From contig JAADYX010000046.1 of assembly GCA_010092885.1 (NCBI GenBank), forward strand, positions 1-39,468: a DNA stretch of 39,468 nucleotides. Reading direction: 5' to 3'. Numbering within the stretch: position 1 is the stretch's first letter; each line of letters opens with the position of its first letter. The DNA is from Chloroflexota bacterium. GTDB taxonomy: Bacteria; Chloroflexota; Anaerolineae; Aggregatilineales; UBA3940. Position numbers and translations under genes: made by a program. The notes beneath the pieces were generated by a model. That model worked only from the letters and a program-made list of their open reading frames with translations, was not told where the DNA came from and searched no databases. Positions 23,812 to 32,925 of this stretch are shown one piece after another.

Positions 23812-25554
23812 ATGCGCATCACACTACTGACCGTGGTCCTGTTCGGCCTGCTGTTTGCGGGTTGCACGACAACCACAGAAGATGAAACCTACACCATTAC
23901 ACTGGTTGCTGCCGGGGAACAACGCACACTCACGACGGTGCCCGGCAGAACGGTTGCCGATGTGCTGCGCGATGAGAATATCTCCTTAGGGCAGGAAGAC
24001 CGTGTCAACCCGCCGAGCTTCACTCCGATAGTGGACGGGCTGACGATCACCGTCATCGATGTCGATGAGGAGACCGCCATCCTTGAGGAGATCGTGCCCT
24101 TTGGGCGGCGCACCACCGTCAATGAGGGGCTGCCCGCTGGCGAAACCCGCCTGATCCAGGCCGGGGTCAACGGGGTGGCACAGGTCACCTATCGCATTAC
24201 CTATGAGAACGGGGTTGAGGTCAACCGCAGTGAGATCCGCCGTGTGCTGATCGAGCCGCCCACGGACGAGATCCTCATGGTGGGCAGCCAAACCGAACTG
24301 CCGACCATCACTGTGGAAGGGACCATCGTGTACATCGCGGGCAGCAACGCCTGGATTGTGCAGCAGAACAGCGCCAACCGGCGTCCGCTCACAGTAGATG
24401 GCGATCTGGACGAGCGCGTGTTTGCCCTCTCACAGGACGGGACACGCCTTTTGTTTACCCGCTTCTATGGTGAAGGACAGCAAGACACCCCCGATCCAGA
24501 AACGCCAACGCCGGTCCCAACCGCCACCCCGGAAGAACCCACGGGTGAAGAACCCTTCAATACCCTGTGGGCGATCCTAGATACCATGAATCCACAGGCA
24601 CGACCTGCCCGCATCGAGTTAGAGAACATCCTGTATGCGCAGTGGGTGCCCGGCACACAGCAGACCATCGTCTACTCGACTGCCGAACCCCGTGAGAGTT
24701 TCCCCGGGTGGCAGGCAAACAACGATCTATGGGTAGCTCAGATCACGGAGGAGGGCGAGGTGGTCAACCGCCGCCAGCTGCTGGAAGCCTCAGCCGGCGG
24801 TGTGTACGGTTTCTACGGCACCGCATTCAATATTGCGCCGGATGGATCAACCTTGGCATGGGCCCAACCCGATTCGGCTGGTGTGCTTGTGCCCGTCTTC
24901 CCCCTTGAAGATGATGAGGGTGAAGACGAAGACAGCCCCAGACCGACTGCCACCCTGACGCCGGATGCCCCCGATCGCTTCGAGGAAAACCCGCTGCTGC
25001 TGCCGGACCGGTTCGAGAAGCTGACACGGGTGCAGTTCGCACCCTTCAATGCGTATGACTTCATCTGGCGGCCTGAGCCCGTGTGGTCGCCAGATGGCCA
25101 ACTTGTGCTCACGTGGACCCACGGCAATCCGATTGGCACGGAGGCTCCTGAAGACAGCCTCGTCTTTGACCTGACCGCCTTCCCCTTTGACGGTGACTAT
25201 ACGGTTGACATTGCCGAGCAGGTCGGCATTTTCACCTATGCGCAGTTTGCGCCAGCCAATGAGGACGATCAGACGGACTCACCGCTAGCGTATCTACAGG
25301 CGATAGACCCGCTCAACCAGACCACACGCTACCGGCTCGTGATCCTCGACCGCGATGGCAGCAATCCCCGCACGGTCTTCCCCACACAGGAGGAATCTGT
25401 CGGCCTGGCCACCCATCAATTCGCCTGGTCACCGGATGGACAGCAGATCGCGGTGATCTTCCAAAATGATATCTACCTGATCGATGTGGCAACCGGGCTG
25501 CGGCAGCAGCTCACTGGCGATGGACTGAGCACACTGGTGCGATGGGCTCCATGA
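23812..25554 (+). CDS. Lipoprotein with DUF348 and G5 domains and a WD40-like propeller
   Basis: A 580-residue secreted lipoprotein. The signal peptide MRITLLTVVLFGLLFAGC gives a lipobox-type Cys 18. A DUF348-like ubiquitin-fold domain follows (about 23-75: TLTTVPGRTVADVLRDENISL), then a G5 domain (about 75-155: EEIVPFGRRTTVNEGLPAGETRLIQAGVNG). G5 domains bind cell-wall glycans such as N-acetylglucosamine polymers. The C-terminal part (about 160-580) has PD40/WD40-like blades (SQDGTRLLFTRF, WSPDGQLVLTW, AWSPDGQQIAVIFQ) split by two Pro/Thr linkers. It probably sits on the cell surface and senses or binds glycans. The gene overlaps the fusion gene by 4 bp, so both are coupled. Confidence 0.88.
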   Translation: MRITLLTVVLFGLLFAGCTTTTEDETYTITLVAAGEQRTLTTVPGRTVADVLRDENISLGQEDRVNPPSFTPIVDGLTITVIDVDEETAILEEIVPFGRRTTVNEGLPAGETRLIQAGVNGVAQVTYRITYENGVEVNRSEIRRVLIEPPTDEILMVGSQTELPTITVEGTIVYIAGSNAWIVQQNSANRRPLTVDGDLDERVFALSQDGTRLLFTRFYGEGQQDTPDPETPTPVPTATPEEPTGEEPFNTLWAILDTMNPQARPARIELENILYAQWVPGTQQTIVYSTAEPRESFPGWQANNDLWVAQITEEGEVVNRRQLLEASAGGVYGFYGTAFNIAPDGSTLAWAQPDSAGVLVPVFPLEDDEGEDEDSPRPTATLTPDAPDRFEENPLLLPDRFEKLTRVQFAPFNAYDFIWRPEPVWSPDGQLVLTWTHGNPIGTEAPEDSLVFDLTAFPFDGDYTVDIAEQVGIFTYAQFAPANEDDQTDSPLAYLQAIDPLNQTTRYRLVILDRDGSNPRTVFPTQEESVGLATHQFAWSPDGQQIAVIFQNDIYLIDVATGLRQQLTGDGLSTLVRWAP

Positions 25555-28500
25555 ACCGGCGCATCATCCCATTGATCGCGCTGCTGGTGGCAGCAGCCGG
25601 GGCACTCGGCACAGCAGCCGTAATCACACAGCGGCAAATGCAGCTGCGCGGTGCTGTCGACGGTCTCCCCCCGATTACACTCGCCCACCGGGTACCCATT
25701 CTAGGCGTGAATGCCCCCCTGCACACCTACGATCAGGCTGCTCTCGACGAGAACCTCGATCTGATCGCGCAGACGGGCTTCGTGTGGGTGCGGCAGGTAT
25801 TCGATTGGGCTCTGATCGAACCTCAGCCCGGCAGCTATGATTGGTCCGTTTACGATAGGATTGTCGCGGAAGCGGCAGTGCGCGATCTGCGTGTGGTGGC
25901 CGTACTGACAGGATCGCCCGGTTGGGCTGCCAACATACCAGGTGCCCCCCCGGAAGACACAACATACTTCGCCGAGTTCGCCCGGGCCGCTGCTGCACGC
26001 TACGGCAATACGATCCAGGTCTACCAGATCTGGGATGAGCCCAACATCAGCAGCGGGTGGGGCGAGCAGCCCGCCGATCCGGTTGAATATGCGGTCCTGC
26101 TGGAAGCCGCCTACAATGCCATTCATGCCGTGGACCCCACAGCCACCGTTCTGACTGCGGGTTTGGCCCCCACTACCGAAACGGCGGGCGCAAATATCGC
26201 TGATGTGGCCTTTCTGCGTGCGCTCTACGAGAATGGCGCCGCCCCGTTCTTCGATGGCGTGGCGGGCAAACCCTACGGTTTCGACACAGGTCCAGATGAC
26301 CGGCGCATCTCGCCGGATGTGCTCAATGCGTCACGCATGGTGCTGCTGCGCGAGGAGATGGTCCGGCAGGGTGATGGCGACAAACCGGTATGGGCCAGTC
26401 ACTTTGGCTGGAACAGCCTGCCCGGCGATTGGGAAGGGCATCCCTCAATCTGGGGGCAGACCGATCCGAACCAACAGGCCGCACAGACTCTCGGCTACTA
26501 TGAACGCGCCCTGCTGGAATGGCCCTGGGCCGGGGCATTGATCCTGGACAACTGGCAGCCGGATGCGCCCCCTGATGATCCCCGCTGGGGCTTTGCACTG
26601 CGCCGCCAAGACGGCGAACTGACCCCATTGGCTCAAGCTCTGCAAGCGGAGTCTGACCGCTTCAGCGGTGCGCTGTGGCCAGGGATCTACCCGGCTGATA
26701 CCCCGCTTGCTGACTATGAGGGCGATTGGGAGTTCTCCGACCTGGGAGCAGACTTCAGCGAGTTTGGGGAAAGTCTCGTTACGGTTCCTTTCGCGGGCGA
26801 TAGTCTGGGAATCATTGCACGCCGGGATAACTACCGTGCGTACCTGTATGTGTCTGTTGACGGGGAACCGGCGCGCGGCCTCCCTCAGGAATACGATGAC
26901 ACCGATGATGTGGGGCGCAACGGGGCCTATCTGGTGTTGACCTCACCCGATTACCAACCGCGTGTGGAAGCCGTGCCCATCGCGCAGGGATACACACAGG
27001 GGGAGATCCATATGGCCCACCTCGCCGCCGAGCGGGGCTGGGATCAGTGGGCGTTGGCTGGATTTGCCGTCGGGGCGAATGTCCCAACCCTTGGCTACGA
27101 CCTGGCGATAGGGGCACTGCTTATCCTGACTGGGGCAGCCCTGCTTGTCGGGGTGCGTTACCTGGGTGAGTTGAATTGGATCGGCGATGTGTGGCGCTTT
27201 GCACTCAATCAGGTGAATGCAGGGGCCCAAATGGCCCTGACCGCTGCCACAGCAATCGCTGTATGGATCGGTATCGCGTTGACATTGGGGGGCTATGTGC
27301 CCGCCGTAATCCGGGACAGTGGATCCATCGGTTCGCTGATCTTCACAGCATTGACCGCTGGCGTCTTCTACTTCTCGCCAACGCTGATCGCCACTCTGAT
27401 AGCACTCCTGTTCCTGTTCGTGCTGCTCTATTCCAAACCTGTTTACGGCCCCATGTTGATGGTCCTGTTTGCCCCCTTCTACCTGCTGCCACGGCCCCTT
27501 TTCGACCGGGCGTTCAGCATGGTTGAGGTGGTTGCCCTGCTCACGTTAGCCGTTTGGGTGCTGCGTACACTGGCCGCCTGGGGAGACGATGATATCCCGG
27601 TTGACCCACCAACACCCCGCCAACTCTGGTTTGAGTCGACACCGCTGGATAAGGCAGTTGTGTTGTTCACCGGTGTAGCAGTCGTTTCACTGGTGTGGTC
27701 GGATCTGGTGGGGGTGGCAGTCACCGAGCTGCGCATGATGGTGCTGGAACCGGCGGTACTGTATCTCTTCCTGCGAACGGTTCCTATGGAGGACGGAGAC
27801 CGGTGGCGCATTGTCGACGCGCTGGTGATTGCTGGGGTCGTGGTCGCGTTTGCCGGTTTTGTGCAGTTTGGGCAGGATGTGCTCAGCACGCAGGGATTCG
27901 TCTGCCTGCGCAGCGTAACAGGTACGTGCAACAACGCTGCACTCTTCTTGGGTCGCATCATCCCGATCACGGCAGCCGAGCTGCTGTTCAACGTGGAGCG
28001 ATCAGAGCGCCGCTGGCTGTATGCGGCCGCAGGTATGATCATGCTGGCGGCCATGGCGCTGACCACTTCACGCGGGGGACTGCTTCTCGGGCTGCCCGCC
28101 GGGCTTGGCCTCGTGCTGATTGTGTGGGGTGGACGCCGCGCGGCTATCGCTGTCGGTGCCGGTGTGGCGCTGATGTTCGTCTCATTGATCCCCCTTGGCC
28201 GGCTGGTGCCGCGCTTCAATCTGCTCTCCCAATCGAATCTGTTCCGCATCCAACTGTGGCAGAGCACGCTGCGCATGCTGCGCGACCATCCGATCACGGG
28301 TCTAGGCCTTGATCAATTCCTCTACGCCTACCGCGGCGGGTATATTCTTCCGGCGGCGTGGCAGCAGCCCGACCTGAGCCAACCACACAATGTACTGCTC
28401 AATTACTGGGTACGGCTGGGCATCGTGGGGCTTGTGGCAGGCATCTGGATGCAGATTGCCTTCTGGCGGATGGCCATCGCCACGCAGCGGCGCTTCAAGT

Positions 28501-28697
28501 GGTTTGCGCCACTTTCCAAGCGTGCGATGACCGTCGGTCTGATGGGCAGCATGGCTGCTTTTCTGGCACATGGCATGGTTGATGCCACCCACTTCGTGAT
28601 CGATCTGTCTTACGTCTTCTTCATGACGCTTGGCCTGATGCACCAACTCCACGAGGAATCCGTGCCTGTGGGCGGCCAACAGCCCGCGGATTTATAG
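25551..28697 (+). CDS. Fusion of glycosidase-like TIM barrel with O-antigen ligase-like membrane domain
   Basis: One uninterrupted frame of 1048 residues. A signal anchor (about 5-27) is followed by a GH-A clan barrel (about 45-370; GH39/cellulase-like): GVNAPLHTYDQAALDENLDLIAQTGFVWVRQ, VYQIWDEPNIS with acid/base Glu 163, but the nucleophile position reads VWASHFGW with His 284 instead of Glu. A beta domain follows (about 385-500), then about twelve membrane helices and a Wzy/WaaL-type ligase domain (about 690-1048) with TTSRGGLLLG, HPITGLGLDQF and QPHNVLLNYWVRLG. The barrel could bind glycan without cutting it and guide polymerisation or ligation. ATG 25551 gives an ATGA overlap with the lipoprotein gene; ATG 25542 is possible. 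Domain assignment is firm and function inferred. Confidence 0.85.
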   Translation: MNRRIIPLIALLVAAAGALGTAAVITQRQMQLRGAVDGLPPITLAHRVPILGVNAPLHTYDQAALDENLDLIAQTGFVWVRQVFDWALIEPQPGSYDWSVYDRIVAEAAVRDLRVVAVLTGSPGWAANIPGAPPEDTTYFAEFARAAAARYGNTIQVYQIWDEPNISSGWGEQPADPVEYAVLLEAAYNAIHAVDPTATVLTAGLAPTTETAGANIADVAFLRALYENGAAPFFDGVAGKPYGFDTGPDDRRISPDVLNASRMVLLREEMVRQGDGDKPVWASHFGWNSLPGDWEGHPSIWGQTDPNQQAAQTLGYYERALLEWPWAGALILDNWQPDAPPDDPRWGFALRRQDGELTPLAQALQAESDRFSGALWPGIYPADTPLADYEGDWEFSDLGADFSEFGESLVTVPFAGDSLGIIARRDNYRAYLYVSVDGEPARGLPQEYDDTDDVGRNGAYLVLTSPDYQPRVEAVPIAQGYTQGEIHMAHLAAERGWDQWALAGFAVGANVPTLGYDLAIGALLILTGAALLVGVRYLGELNWIGDVWRFALNQVNAGAQMALTAATAIAVWIGIALTLGGYVPAVIRDSGSIGSLIFTALTAGVFYFSPTLIATLIALLFLFVLLYSKPVYGPMLMVLFAPFYLLPRPLFDRAFSMVEVVALLTLAVWVLRTLAAWGDDDIPVDPPTPRQLWFESTPLDKAVVLFTGVAVVSLVWSDLVGVAVTELRMMVLEPAVLYLFLRTVPMEDGDRWRIVDALVIAGVVVAFAGFVQFGQDVLSTQGFVCLRSVTGTCNNAALFLGRIIPITAAELLFNVERSERRWLYAAAGMIMLAAMALTTSRGGLLLGLPAGLGLVLIVWGGRRAAIAVGAGVALMFVSLIPLGRLVPRFNLLSQSNLFRIQLWQSTLRMLRDHPITGLGLDQFLYAYRGGYILPAAWQQPDLSQPHNVLLNYWVRLGIVGLVAGIWMQIAFWRMAIATQRRFKWFAPLSKRAMTVGLMGSMAAFLAHGMVDATHFVIDLSYVFFMTLGLMHQLHEESVPVGGQQPADL

Positions 28698-28707
28698 CAT
28701 CGGCCCG

Positions 28708-28729
28708 GCGGCTTGGCTACAATAGCCGC
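28708..28729 (+). promoter_or_regulatory. Stem-loop with TACAAT in its loop before the decarboxylase gene
   Basis: GCGGCT (28708-28713) pairs with AGCCGC (28724-28729), and the 10-base loop contains TACAAT (28718-28723), a -10-like box. No clear -35 is seen at 16-18 bp, and no U-tract follows the stem, so it is not a typical terminator. It may be a promoter for the decarboxylase gene or an RNA structure between genes. Confidence 0.3.
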
Positions 28730-28761
28730 TGCTGTCCCGGCAGATACTCTGGAGTTGAATT

Positions 28762-29709
28762 GTGCGCGTTTTGATTACCGGCGGGGCTGGTTTCCTGGGT
28801 TCGCATCTGTCGGACCGCTTTCTGGCAGAGGGCCACACCGTCATCGCGATGGACAACCTTATTACCGGCAGTGTGCGCAACATCGAACATCTAGCCGGTC
28901 ATGAGCGCTTTTCTTTTGTCAAGCACGACGTGACAAACTACATCTACATCAGCGGTACGGTGGATGCGGTTCTGCACTTCGCTTCACCGGCTAGCCCGGT
29001 TGACTATCTCAACCATCCCATCCCCACACTGAAGGTCGGCTCACTGGGCACACACAACGCACTCGGTCTGGCCAAGGAAAAGGGCGCACGTTTCCTTCTG
29101 GCCTCGACCTCCGAGATTTACGGCGATCCGTTGGTGCACCCGCAGACGGAAGACTATTGGGGCAACGTCGATCCGATCGGACCTAGGGGCGTGTACGACG
29201 AAGCCAAACGCTTCGCTGAGGCGATGACCATGGCTTACCATACCTACCATGGTCTGGAGACTCGCATCGTGCGGATTTTCAACACCTACGGACCCCGCAT
29301 GCGGTTGGATGACGGGCGGGTGGTGCCGAATTTCATCGGGCAGGCGCTCCGGGGCGAACCGCTCACAGTCTACGGTGATGGTTCTCAAACCCGAAGTTTT
29401 TGCTATGTCGACGATCTGATCGAGGGAATCTACAGGCTGCTGTTCTCCGAAGAACCCAAACCGGTCAACATCGGCAACCCGCATGAAATGAGCATCCTGG
29501 AGTTCGCGACGTTCGTCAACACGACGACTGGCAATCCGGGCGGCATTGCCATGCTGAAAAACAAGCGCATCAAGGGCGACCCACAAACCCGCCGCCCGGA
29601 CATCAGCAAGGCTAAGCGTGTTCTGGATTGGGAGCCGTCGGTCAACATTGAAGAGGGTTTGCAGCACACGATTGCGTACTTCAGCGAGTTTGTTGAGGTT
29701 GACAGCTAG
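28762..29709 (+). CDS. UDP-glucuronate decarboxylase (UDP-xylose synthase) family SDR
   Basis: A 315-residue cytoplasmic SDR enzyme that converts UDP-glucuronate to UDP-xylose with bound NAD. The cofactor loop GGAGFLG is at residues 7-13. The UXS hallmark [12 protein letters not shown] is at 72-83, STSEIYGDP at 115-123 supplies Ser/Glu, Tyr 145 and Lys 149 form YDEAK, and the later stretch [21 protein letters not shown] is diagnostic for the UXS group. It starts at GTG 28762 with GGAG 7 bases upstream. It lies 64 bp after the fusion gene and 30 bp before the second ligase-like gene, and would supply UDP-xylose for the glycan. Confidence 0.93.
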   Translation: MRVLITGGAGFLGSHLSDRFLAEGHTVIAMDNLITGSVRNIEHLAGHERFSFVKHDVTNYIYISGTVDAVLHFASPASPVDYLNHPIPTLKVGSLGTHNALGLAKEKGARFLLASTSEIYGDPLVHPQTEDYWGNVDPIGPRGVYDEAKRFAEAMTMAYHTYHGLETRIVRIFNTYGPRMRLDDGRVVPNFIGQALRGEPLTVYGDGSQTRSFCYVDDLIEGIYRLLFSEEPKPVNIGNPHEMSILEFATFVNTTTGNPGGIAMLKNKRIKGDPQTRRPDISKAKRVLDWEPSVNIEEGLQHTIAYFSEFVEVDS

Positions 29710-29739
29710 TGTCCGACAGCGTCCCTGGGGCAAATACAC

Positions 29740-31212
29740 ATGTGGTTGGATTCTAGCACGTTCGCGCAGCAGCGATGGGCAACCCTCTCGCTGGCTGCGG
29801 CGGCCGTCCTCGTCGGCATCCTGCTTGCCGAACTCCCTGTGGCGTGGGCAGCCATCGGCCTGGTGACCGTTGTGCTGGTGGGGGCCACTCTGATCGAACC
29901 ACTGGTTGGTGTGGGTGTTGTACTTGTCCTCGGCCCGACCAAACCCTTTACCGATTTCTACGTTCCTGCTCTCCCGCTTGACCTCGGGCAGATCGCCCTG
30001 GTCATCACGTTGGGGGCCTGGTTCCTGCACGCCGCGCGCCGTGGCAAGTTGACCGTACCCCGTTCTCCACTGACTGTTCCCCTTCTGATCTACGTTGGCA
30101 CTGGCCTGCTGAGCCTGCTTAATGCCCTGTCACTTGGCTATGCGCTCACCGAGCTCATTAAATGGGTGCAGCTGCTGGTCATGATGTGGCTCGTCTTGTT
30201 GGAAACACGCCACGATCCCTCCCGGCTTCGCCTGGTAGTTGGGCTGGTTCTGGGTGCCGCGGCAGTGCAAGCTGCGATTGGCGTGTGGCAGTTCGGTCTA
30301 CGGGATATTGGCCCTGAGCATTACGAGATCCTGGGGGGGCGTTTCTACCGCGCTTACGGCAGTTTTGAGCAGCCGAACCCCTATGGCGGCTTCCTCGGCC
30401 TGACGCTGCCGCTGGCCCTTGGCATAACCGCTGGCGCTTTGGAACGCTGGATCGGACCGCTGCTGCGCCGCGAACGCGATCTACGCGAGGCGCTGAATTC
30501 CGACCTCTTGCGTCTGGCCGGTCTGAGCGTGTTGTGTGCCCTGCTATTGGCCGCACTGGTGATGTCATGGTCGCGTGGGGCGTGGTTGGGGTTTGCCGTT
30601 GCTGCAGCGGGAGTCCTCTTCGCATGGCCCAAACGTACCTGGATCGGCATCCTGCTGGTCATAGCCGGCATGCTGGCCGTTACAGTAACCTTACAATTTG
30701 ACCTGCTGCCCGCCTCCCTGGAGGCTCGGCTGACTGGCTTCACACAGGACTTCACCACACTGGATGTACGCGGTGTGGATATCAACGACACCAACTATTC
30801 CGTGTTGGAGCGGGTCGCGCACTGGCAGGCCGCTTGGGAGATGGCCCGCTACCATCCGTGGTTGGGTGTGGGTATCGGCAATTACGAACCCGTCTATCCG
30901 GCCTTCGCACTGCTCAATTGGCCGCAGCCGCTGGGGCATGCACACAACATCTATCTGAATACACTCGCAGAGACCGGGGTAATTGGTCTGTTGGCATATG
31001 TGGCCTTCTGGGCTATAGTCCTCTGGCTCACGTGGCGTGTCACCCGGTCAGGCGAATCGTGGCGTCGGTTCTTGGCCATTGGATTATTTGGCACATGGGT
31101 CCACCTGAGCGCCCACAGCGTTCTGGACAAGCTATATGTCGCGAACCTTCATCTGCATATCGGGGTGCTGCTGGGTGTTGTGAGCGTTTTGGCACTATGG
31201 GAGCAAGAATGA
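29740..31212 (+). CDS. O-antigen ligase/polymerase-like membrane protein
   Basis: A 490-residue membrane protein with about twelve helices. The large outer loop and Wzy_C-type region contain LGGRFYRAYGSFEQPNPYGGFLGL, SRGAWLGFAVAAAGVLFAW, RYHPWLGVGIGNYEPVYP and LGHAHNIYLNTLAETGVIGL, all typical of the WaaL/Wzy family that joins or polymerises lipid-linked glycans on the outer face of the membrane. No glycosidase part is attached, unlike the fusion protein at 25551. The short start MWLDSSTFAQQRWATLS is followed by the first helix. The stop overlaps the GtrA gene by 4 bp. Which of the two ligase-like proteins acts as polymerase and which as ligase cannot be told. Confidence 0.88.
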   Translation: MWLDSSTFAQQRWATLSLAAAAVLVGILLAELPVAWAAIGLVTVVLVGATLIEPLVGVGVVLVLGPTKPFTDFYVPALPLDLGQIALVITLGAWFLHAARRGKLTVPRSPLTVPLLIYVGTGLLSLLNALSLGYALTELIKWVQLLVMMWLVLLETRHDPSRLRLVVGLVLGAAAVQAAIGVWQFGLRDIGPEHYEILGGRFYRAYGSFEQPNPYGGFLGLTLPLALGITAGALERWIGPLLRRERDLREALNSDLLRLAGLSVLCALLLAALVMSWSRGAWLGFAVAAAGVLFAWPKRTWIGILLVIAGMLAVTVTLQFDLLPASLEARLTGFTQDFTTLDVRGVDINDTNYSVLERVAHWQAAWEMARYHPWLGVGIGNYEPVYPAFALLNWPQPLGHAHNIYLNTLAETGVIGLLAYVAFWAIVLWLTWRVTRSGESWRRFLAIGLFGTWVHLSAHSVLDKLYVANLHLHIGVLLGVVSVLALWEQE

Positions 31213-31802
31213 GCGATACGATCCCGGAGGCTGGCCACATGACCACTGGCTCAATGATCACCCGATTTCGCGCCCGCCTCGACGACTACAAAGAGCTCAA
31301 GCGGTTCATCAAATTTGCGGTGGTTGGCGGCATTGGCTTCGTGGTCGACTTCTCCGTCTCCAACCTGTTCTGGGCGATTTTCCGTGGGTTGGAAGTCCAA
31401 CCCCGCATCCCATTGCCCCTTGGCCTGGAGCCTATCGGCTATGTCGGCATCGGCGGTATATTCGGTTTTATGGCGGCCATTACCAGCAACTTCATCTGGA
31501 ACCGCTACTGGACCTATCCGGACTCCCGCTCGAAGGCGATTGTGACCCAATATCTGATGTTCCTGTTGATCAATCTGTTTGGCCTGATCATCCGGGTACC
31601 CATCCTGGAGAACCTGAGCACGCCGCTCAGCACCCTGATCGGCGGCCTGCTGCCCGGTCTCGGCGTGGATTATCTCGCATTCGTCGGTCCGGGGGTTGTC
31701 TTGGTGCTCGGCAAGAATGCCGCATTGATCGTCTCGGTAACCATCGCCATGTTCTGGAACTTTTTCGTCAACCGCTATCTGACCTACGGTGACGTTGACT
31801 GA
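31209..31802 (+). CDS. GtrA family membrane protein
   Basis: A 197-residue protein with the GtrA/DPMS domain. Four transmembrane segments are seen: KFAVVGGIGFVVDFSVSNLFW, IFGFMAAITSNFIWNRYWT, YLMFLLINLFGLIIRVPIL and LIVSVTIAMFWNFFVNRYLTY. The TSNFIWNRYWTYP and MFWNFFVNRYLTY motifs are the repeats expected in this family. GtrA proteins flip or help flip polyprenyl-phosphate sugars across the membrane. The start is ATG 31209 in ATGA overlap with the ligase-like gene, and it overlaps the GT4 gene at its end by 14 bp. Its partner for making the polyprenyl-phosphate sugar may be the GT2 protein at 22932-23732. Confidence 0.9.
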   Translation: MSDTIPEAGHMTTGSMITRFRARLDDYKELKRFIKFAVVGGIGFVVDFSVSNLFWAIFRGLEVQPRIPLPLGLEPIGYVGIGGIFGFMAAITSNFIWNRYWTYPDSRSKAIVTQYLMFLLINLFGLIIRVPILENLSTPLSTLIGGLLPGLGVDYLAFVGPGVVLVLGKNAALIVSVTIAMFWNFFVNRYLTYGDVD

Positions 31803-32925
31803 TCCGGTTGCCATCGACTACACACCTGCGCTGGAGCAGGGTGGCGGGATCGGACGTTATACGCGCGAATTGATCCGGGCACTGGCCGCAGGCGACCGGC
31901 AGACACCTTACCGGCTGTTCGCCGCAGGCAGACACAATCTTCCACCGCTGCCCGGGTCCAACTTCCAATGGAAGACCACCCCGCTTTCAACCGAATGGCT
32001 CGCCCGGATCTGGCATCGTGCTCGGATCCCGCTGCGGGTTGAGCGCTTCACCGGGGAGGTCGCGATCTACCATGCCACGAACTTCACGCTGCCACCCCTC
32101 AAACAGGCAACCCGCGCTCTGCTCACAGTGCACGATCTCTCGTTCATCAAAGCACCGGAGACGGCGACACCGGGCCTGCGCGCTTACCTGAACAACGTGG
32201 TGCCGCAGTCCATCGCCCGGGCCGACCACATCCTCGCGGACTCGGAGGCCACCCGGCAGGACGTGATAGATATCTACAGCACCCCCGCCGACAAGGTCTC
32301 CGTGCTGTACTGCGGCGTTGAAGACCGCTTCCAACCGGTCATTGAGCCCGGCCATCTCCAACATGTGCGCGACAAGTACGCGATCGGTGACCGCCCGTTC
32401 ATTCTGAGTGTGGGCACTGTGCAGCCGCGCAAGAACTACATCCGGCTGGTAGATGCGCTGCACCGTCTGAACCAACCCGGCTTGAAGCTGCTGATTGCAG
32501 GGGGTAAGGGCTGGCTTGACGATCCCCTGCACGAACATATCCGTACGTTGGGCATGGGCCGGCAGGTACAGTTCTTGGGATTCGTTGATGACGAGGACCT
32601 GCCTGCGCTGTACAGCGCGGCGCGGGTGTTCGCGTTTCCATCCCTGTACGAGGGATTCGGCCTGCCTCCGCTGGAAGCGATGGCCTGTGGTACACCGGTC
32701 GTCACATCGAATGTGTCATCGCTGCCGGAGGTAGTCGGTGGTGCCGCACTTACCGTCGATCCGACCGATGTGGATGCCATCGCAGATGCACTCAACCGTC
32801 TGCTGCATGATGGCGCTCTGCGCACCGACCTGGCCACCCGCGGGCAGATCCGTGTGCAGAAGTTCAATTGGGGCAGCAGTGCCGCCCAACTGCGGCAGCA
32901 CTACCAACGGCTGCTATCCACTTAG
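31789..32925 (+). CDS. Glycosyltransferase family 4 (GT-B fold)
   Basis: A 378-residue cytoplasmic retaining glycosyltransferase. The N-terminal half begins AIDYTPALEQGGGIGRYTRELIRAL, with the Gly-rich acceptor-side loop; the second half has ILSVGTVQPRKNYIRLVDAL, LLIAGGKGWLDD, and the nucleotide-sugar EX7E motif in YEGFGLPPLEAMACGTPVV. These are signatures of GT4 mannosyl-, glucosyl- or galactosyltransferases. The start GTG 31789 overlaps GtrA by 14 bp; TTG 31795 is an alternative. The gene closes the surface-glycan operon, and its end overlaps the convergent DUF58 gene by 12 bp. Sugar donor unknown. Confidence 0.93.
   Translation: MTLTDPVAIDYTPALEQGGGIGRYTRELIRALAAGDRQTPYRLFAAGRHNLPPLPGSNFQWKTTPLSTEWLARIWHRARIPLRVERFTGEVAIYHATNFTLPPLKQATRALLTVHDLSFIKAPETATPGLRAYLNNVVPQSIARADHILADSEATRQDVIDIYSTPADKVSVLYCGVEDRFQPVIEPGHLQHVRDKYAIGDRPFILSVGTVQPRKNYIRLVDALHRLNQPGLKLLIAGGKGWLDDPLHEHIRTLGMGRQVQFLGFVDDEDLPALYSAARVFAFPSLYEGFGLPPLEAMACGTPVVTSNVSSLPEVVGGAALTVDPTDVDAIADALNRLLHDGALRTDLATRGQIRVQKFNWGSSAAQLRQHYQRLLST

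Noticed and set aside
27479-28297. 272-codon open frame on the minus strand
   Set aside because: Antisense to the ligase-like domain of the fusion gene; low-complexity Ser/Thr/Arg content typical of a shadow frame.
29041-30030. 329-codon open frame on the minus strand
   Set aside because: Antisense to the UDP-glucuronate decarboxylase and ligase-like genes; no domain or ribosome-binding site.
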